Positions 59,372-64,000 of a stretch of DNA of 64,000 nucleotides are shown one piece after another. The notes below the pieces were generated by a model, which saw only the letters and a list, made by a program, of their open reading frames with translations, was not told the origin of the DNA and made no database searches. How positions within the stretch are numbered: the first letter of the stretch is position 1; each line of letters opens with the position of its first letter. Made by a program: the position numbers and the translations under genes. Source of the stretch: Oscarella lobularis (lineage: Eukaryota > Porifera > Homoscleromorpha > Homosclerophorida > Oscarellidae); NCBI RefSeq assembly GCF_947507565.1, contig NC_089194.1, forward strand, positions 248,001-312,000, in the 5' to 3' direction.

Positions 59372-60307
59372 CACGGATACTAGAAGAAGGGGATTGGAAA
59401 CGCGAGTTAGATGCGTGCCACGGTCACGTGTTTCTCGATTCCCGGATACGTCAGCTATCGTCGCTACCGAAGCGCTTTCTGAAGTCTTTTTTCGTGGCTG
59501 AATCCTTGTCGCCAACAATCAACCATTCGGCGCTGGGCAAGGTGATCGATTTCTTCAATGACTCGTCTGCTTCCGGAGGACATTCAGACGAACTTTGAGT
59601 CTGGTCAAACTTCTTCAGCCTAAAGAACTGTGTTTAACGATACATGTTGAAAATGCAACGTCTCACAGCATTTTTCGAGGGTCTTCGATCGATCCCAAGC
59701 GCCTGTTGTGGTCTATCCGCCGCAATCGCTTGTAGTTTTTGGGCCGTCGTGCAAGGTTTTGTTCTTTTGCGAGGCATAGTCACTTTGGCTCAGTTGCACA
59801 CTACAATGCATAAGGTTTACATATTGACAAAAAATATCATTGTTGGCTACCGTTGAAATCGGTGAAAATTCGACAAAGTATCGCGACGTTACGCGAGAAA
59901 AATGGCTCTATTGGAAAGCGGAAGGAGAAACGATCGTTGCAAACCACGCAGTTGCATGCCTGACTGACCGTTCTAGTGGATTCCGCACGATTCCTGCACT
60001 AGCGGCGAAGCTGGGAGCGACAGTTGGACGACAACGTTGGGGTGAGCAGATATTATGATATAATCGTCGATTTTCTAGCAAGCCTAAGCTGGAGGAAGCA
60101 AAAAACTCTACGATACAAGCACCCTATTTAATCCCTTGTCTGTTTATACAATCATCGATCTTCCGGAGGACGTCCTCTGAGAGAGAGAAAGCCTACTCGG
60201 CAGGTGACACGGCCGTGAGTGAGTGGGCGTGCCCGTGGCACGCATCTGGCGCATGGTTCATACGCTAACGCGCTAGCGTTTCCAATCCCCTTCTTCTAGT
60301 ATCCGTG
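59372..60307. mobile_element. Non-autonomous DNA transposon, 936 bp, with 32-bp terminal inverted repeats
   Basis: CACGGATACTAGAAGAAGGG at 59372 starts a 32-bp stretch ending in GGAAACGC. Its exact reverse complement is at 60276-60307. The 7-bp TCTCTAC directly flanks both ends (59365-59371 and 60308-60314) as a target duplication. A further 20-bp inverted match (AGATGCGTGCCACGG...) continues inside, offset by an insertion on the right. The interior has protein-like frames (LDSRIRQLSSLPKRFLKSFF; REKWLYWKAEGETIVANHAV) but no recognisable transposase. TIR and TSD size fit a hAT-like or similar cut-and-paste family. Confidence 0.7.
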
Positions 60308-60394
60308 TCTCTACTCGCCGTCCTGAATCCCGATTCCCGAAGACCTACGGCGCCGCAAGCTCATCTCTACAACTCTAAATGAGCATGCAGGCTC

Positions 60395-60768
60395 GGATTT
60401 GACGAAACCCTCGCGATTTGGTAAGCGTGGACTGCTTATTTTCTCTCTCAGCATTGTCGATCATGACAGTCGCAGCGCGCATACCTAGAGCGGCCTCGCA
60501 CATCAAAGCAATGCGCTACTTGATCGTTTGTACTTTTCAGCGACTTTTCGCCACGCGCTCGGACGCAACGACGCGACGTACGCGCGTGTAATCCGCTCGC
60601 ATTTAAGCAATCCCTCGTCGCGCGCACCTGCCGCTGGTTTCATCTCATTTCCCTTTTCTTTTTCTCTAGTTCGGCGACGAAGAAGGGAAGAAGAATCGCA
60701 CGTGCGATGCCAGCGCGACGACCAGGTTTGCATCACCTCATTGGGGGCCCCACTTGTGTAGGCGTATG
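60395..60768 (+). repeat. R3 long inverted repeat, left arm
   Basis: It matches the reverse complement of 63648-64000 from CCCTCGCGATTTGGTAAGCG through CATACCTAGAGCGG and ATGCCAGCGCGACGACCAGG to CACTTGTGTAGGCGTA. It contains a CTTTTCAG/CGACTTTTCGCCA junction and a GGGGCCCC octamer. It could be a duplicated promoter and leader or a long terminal inverted repeat. Confidence 0.7.
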
Positions 60769-61125
60769 GGAAAGAATAGAGGGCCGGCTGATACATTATA
60801 TATATTTTGGTTGGAACTTATATGCACTATGTACAGCTCTTGGCTTTAAAGTAACTAGAAAACGACGCGTGGCTTTAGCAAACATTCTTCTTGCCCCTCT
60901 TCGCGAAGAAAACTCATGTTTCTCTTGTCACATAAAAGGCCGTTCACAAATGTTGATGTGTAAATTAAATTGTCACCAATTCTGCTACTGTAGACAACAC
61001 AGTGATTATCTATTTGCTTTACGATTTGCCATTGCGAGGAATTTTTGCTAATGTTTACTGAAATTACTTTTGAATTACAGGAGATTAAACTTGAGCTGAA
61101 TCCGCCGTAAACGTACGAAGTATTG
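60769..61125. other. Interior of the R3 pair, no supported gene
   Basis: An open frame continues from the left R3 arm to about 61051 (RKRRVALANILLAPLREENS and a few cysteines). I see no known domain in it and regard it as uncertain. Confidence 0.3.
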
Positions 61126-61127
61126 TT

Positions 61128-61195
61128 CTGATAATGATAATGACAAATTGATTTCTTCGTTAGTCGAAGGTGAGCAATCTAAATCATCGTAAAGA
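61128..61195 (+). pseudogene. Relic of a topoisomerase II exon and intron
   Basis: It reads SDNDNDKLISSLVEG followed by GTGAG, matching FNDRSIPSLVDG/GTGAG of the topoisomerase II-like gene at about 44348-44390. The match continues into the intron (ATCATCGTAAAGAC), so this is a DNA-level duplication and not a processed copy. It lies inside the R3 inverted pair, with no neighbouring exons. Confidence 0.6.
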
Positions 61196-61199
61196 CATA

Positions 61200-62080
61200 G
61201 AGAGACGTTTTACCACCCACACAGCTAAAGCGCTCTGCCGTCAGGTGCGTCTCTAAGGCGGCCAGAAGAACACCTGGGCTTACGTAAGGAATAATATTAG
61301 ACCGAAATACAGGTGCTGTAGTCAAATGATGTCTTCCAGCTTTTTCTCTTATATTTTCGCACGCTTGTCGAACGACCCGGACATCGAACACGTGATCAAC
61401 GGAGAAAAAGAACATGAAAAACGCAAGATACGGCGTCGATAAGCGTGAGGGCGTTTGTGTTCTCGTTTTTCGCGATGTAGTAGACAATCCTTCCGTCTCG
61501 ACGTCGCCGATCGCATTCGCCTCCTTTTTTTTTGAAGTAATTTACGACTGCGGCGCGCATTGCGATCGAGAAATCGCGCTCACGTTGCAAGAAACACGAA
61601 CGGGTACGCAGTGGGGGCCCCGAATCCATTAGCGTTTTTTCTTTCGGGGGTTTTGACTCCCACGATCCGTTTGACCTGGCGAGATTGTTATTCTAGCGTA
61701 GTGGAGTCGATCTAGCGCGTTTATTTAGATATCCGTGAGTTCGAGATTTTAGCAATCCATGAACTATAGCACACGGTTTTTGGTCAATTTGGTCACCTGT
61801 CCGATTCTCTATAGTTCCTTGTCAAACAGTGGGGATCGGTTGGATGTTTGACTCTGTTGTACCAAATCGACCTCACGCCTTCGATTTTGGCTAATATGGG
61901 ACATTTTTTGTAGGTTGTTGATATTAGCATATGGATCCGTTCCGTCCTCCGCAATGTTTCTACAGCTTCAGATCATAGATTTTGGTCAAAACATACCTGT
62001 TTTTAATTTGATTTCAGCTCGCTTCTCATACTGACGCGTCGATGATCGAAACAGATGAAGAAAGAAGAAGTCGTAGACGA
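61200..62080. other. Intergenic stretch with no supported gene
   Basis: Several overlapping frames of arginine-rich composition are open but look like chance. A GGGGCCCC octamer lies at about 61614. Nothing else is supportable. Confidence 0.3.
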
Positions 62081-62092
62081 AGGCATCACCCT

Positions 62093-62253
62093 GGGGACTT
62101 GGGTTAAAGTCTCCCTCCGTGTGGGCTGGAGGTTAATATGCGCCACCCTCCCTGGCGGCCGGAGGTTAATTCGCCGCCCTCCCCCTGTGGACTTGGGTAA
62201 AGTCCATTGTGGGACTGCAGTGTCAGTCCCAGCGCTTGACCTCCTGGTCAAGC
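62093..62253. other. Cluster of six consecutive hairpins
   Basis: Stems in order: GGGGACTT/AAGTCTCC; GGAGG/CCTCC twice (62128-62151 and 62161-62182, both with GGTTAAT in the loop side); TGGACTT/AAGTCCA (62188-62206); TGGGACTG/CAGTCCCA (62210-62231); GCTTGACC/GGTCAAGC with a 4-base loop (62234-62253). The last three are perfect. The first and fourth, and the second and third, are near-repeats of each other. This suggests a structured RNA or a hairpin-forming repeat. No coding signal is convincing. Confidence 0.6.
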
Positions 62254-62799
62254 GGCGGAAGTAAAGACGACGGAAAAAAGAAAATGGAATTTCTTGTCAA
62301 TTTTTTATTACATCCGGGATATTTAATATAATTATTTTGCCGTAAGATTCCTTACTTTTCGCGTATGTGGCCGCGTGGTTATCGCGGACGGCGCGCCTGC
62401 GCGCTCACGCAGCGGATTAAAGCAACCGCGTAGGACGCGCGCAGCGTTAAAGAAAGCACGCGCGCGCGTCTATGCAATCTTTGGCCACGCGAGTGCAGCG
62501 ACGTCAACGCTCGCGCACAACAAGAAACGGCACGCACGCTCGTGCAGACAAAAAATTAGCATGCTCCACGTACTAAAAATTTTAATCATGCTTAAAAAGT
62601 ACTCTTCTTCATCTTGAGATATTTCTTCCTTTAACCGTATTTCACCTGCAAATATCGTATCAGTAAATTTAAATAATACAACAACTAAAACGATTAACTT
62701 TCCAAATATATGTTCCACCTGAAATCGAATTCTTTTCCTAATAATATTAGAATAAATCATATCCTAAACAGAGAAATAGATCAATAAATAACACAACAA

Positions 62800-63090
62800 A
62801 GAACCTGCAAAAAAGACGCGTAAATATAAATTAAAAACCTGCAAATAAATAAAAAAACCTGTTAACAAAATAAAAAACACGAAAATATAATAAGAACCTG
62901 CGAACAAAATATAAAAACCTGAAAAGGAATTAAAACCTGTGAAAAAAAGCTGAAAAGGAAATAAAAACCTGTGAACAAAAAGCTGAAAAGGAAATAAAAA
63001 CCTGTGAACAAAATATAAAAAGCTGAAATGGAAATAAAAACCTGCGAAAAAATATGAAAAACAGAAAAGGAAATAAAAACCTGCAAAGAA
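62800..63090. repeat. A-rich degenerate tandem repeat
   Basis: The unit is roughly AAATAAAAACCTGTGAACAAA, with GCTGAAAAGG variants, repeated about ten times with length changes of 15-30 bp. The phrase AAAACCTG recurs throughout. It is probably a decayed minisatellite. Confidence 0.65.
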
Positions 63091-63647
63091 GAAAACCTAC
63101 TAGACTACCCTAAAAAGAAAGAAAATAACGTGATAAAAACCTAGAATACCTCATCAATCCATTGACCTAAAATATGCCTATATACTAATCAACCTAGATT
63201 ACCTCAAAAATCCATTGAAAAAATGGTCTAAAGCACGTGGCGGCTGCTAGCTACAGCACGTCGGGGAGAAGGAGCTACAAGCCTACTACACAAGCCGCCC
63301 TACCCTACTAGCAGCCGCCAACTATAAAATCTTAATGCAAAGGAAGCGGACCCGTGCAAACTAACGTAGTGATGCAAACCAAGCATGAAACGGGGGAGGT
63401 TTCATTACACTAATTACTTTCGCCAAAGTGTCGTCCCGCTACACTCCCTGCAACGTACACAAGTGGGCTTTGTGCGATGCAACACCACCAGCCCCCACTC
63501 GCAAACCCCAACCCGCCCTCGATTGAACTTTTGGAAACCAGACCTAATAGTTAGACTGTCGGAAATTTTTCTATGCCCACGAGCGCGGGCAGTGGCATCG
63601 CATGTACTCAGCGCCGTGTACGTCACAAGAAGCCCCGCCCCTTAAGT
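63091..63647. other. Intergenic stretch with no supported gene
   Basis: It contains short repeated phrases (CTACTAGC, CCGCC) but no convincing exon. Confidence 0.3.
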
Positions 63648-64000
63648 GTACGCCTACACAAGTGGGGCCCCCAATTGGGTGATGCGAACCTGGTCGTCGC
63701 GCTGGCATCGCACGCGCGATTCTTCTTCTCTTCTTTATCGCCGAACTAGAGAAAAAGAAAAAGGAAATGAAATGAAACACACGGCAGGTGCGCGCGATGA
63801 GGGATTGCTTAGATGCGAGCGGATTATGCGCGCATCGCGTGGCGAAAAGTCGTTGGAGAGTACAAAGGATCACGTCGCGCATTCGTTCGACGAGCGAAGC
63901 CGCTCTAGGTATGCGCGGTGCACAGACATGACGGACAACGAGATTGCTAACTGAGAAAATAAACCGTACATAACGCTTACCAAATCGCGAGGGTCTCCAA
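63648..64000 (-). repeat. R3 long inverted repeat, right arm (runs off window end)
   Basis: This is the inverted partner of 60395-60768. It keeps the conserved minus-strand frame (FFSSSAIKKRRRIARAMPAR) seen in the left arm with few changes. Homology continues to the last bases, so the outer end lies beyond the window. Confidence 0.7.

Noticed and set aside
62055-62264. Open frame across the hairpin cluster
   Set aside because: The frame follows the hairpin structure, with no known motif; the inverted stems explain the sequence better.

Overview
The window looks like nuclear DNA from an early-branching animal with a compact genome. Genes are split by many very short GT...AG introns (about 45-70 bp). 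The domain content is animal-specific: complement C3-like and factor B-like proteins, vWF-D/PSI/EGF, death domains, macro-WWE, ankyrin-Roc-COR. No bacterial operon logic is visible. A sponge, perhaps a homoscleromorph, is a reasonable guess from intron size and gene content. It is inference; no sequence mark names the species.

Layout. 0-3.3 kb: a decayed dispersed repeat (called R1 here), an immunoglobulin-exon relic, an intact seven-transmembrane receptor gene, a second repeat (R2) and a telomere-like tract. 3.3-10.7 kb (minus): a large thioester protein of the alpha-2-macroglobulin/C3 family, with an RRKR processing site, a GCGEQ thioester, a C-terminal C345C/NTR domain and an unusual cysteine-rich TB-like insert. 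11.5-16 kb: an inverted duplication and a second, frameshifted copy of the receptor block. 16.5-18.9 kb (minus): a death-domain protein. 20.1-27.5 kb (plus): a large vWF-D/PSI/EGF membrane protein. 27.8-29.8 kb: a 2-kb foldback element with tetranucleotide-repeat arms. 30-34.4 kb: repeat-rich with weak gene fragments. 34.5-39.6 kb (minus): a macro-WWE-WWE gene and an ankyrin-Roc-COR-death-domain gene. 39.7-40.1 kb: a small spliced gene. 40.1-43.2 kb: repeats. 43.3-47.2 kb (plus): a topoisomerase II-like gene lacking the ATPase half and the catalytic tyrosine, followed by a seven-unit lysine-rich repeat ORF. 47.5-49.6 kb: an unknown helical protein and a small ankyrin gene that begins in an R1 copy. 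50.8-59.1 kb (plus): two tandem CUB-sushi-vWA-serine-protease-homologue genes of factor B-like layout. 59.4-64 kb: a 936-bp element with terminal inverted repeats, a long inverted repeat pair (R3), a topoisomerase II exon relic, a cluster of hairpins and an A-rich tandem repeat.

How the genes fit together. A C3-like gene and two factor B-like genes lie within 48 kb, beside several death-domain genes, a macro-WWE gene and receptor genes, so the region reads as an innate-immunity neighbourhood. Both factor B-like proteins have lost all three catalytic-triad residues, and the topoisomerase II-like protein has lost its catalytic tyrosine, so pseudo-enzymes recur here. Shared segmental duplications (R1, R2, R3, receptor block, topoisomerase fragment) show that the region has been heavily rearranged.
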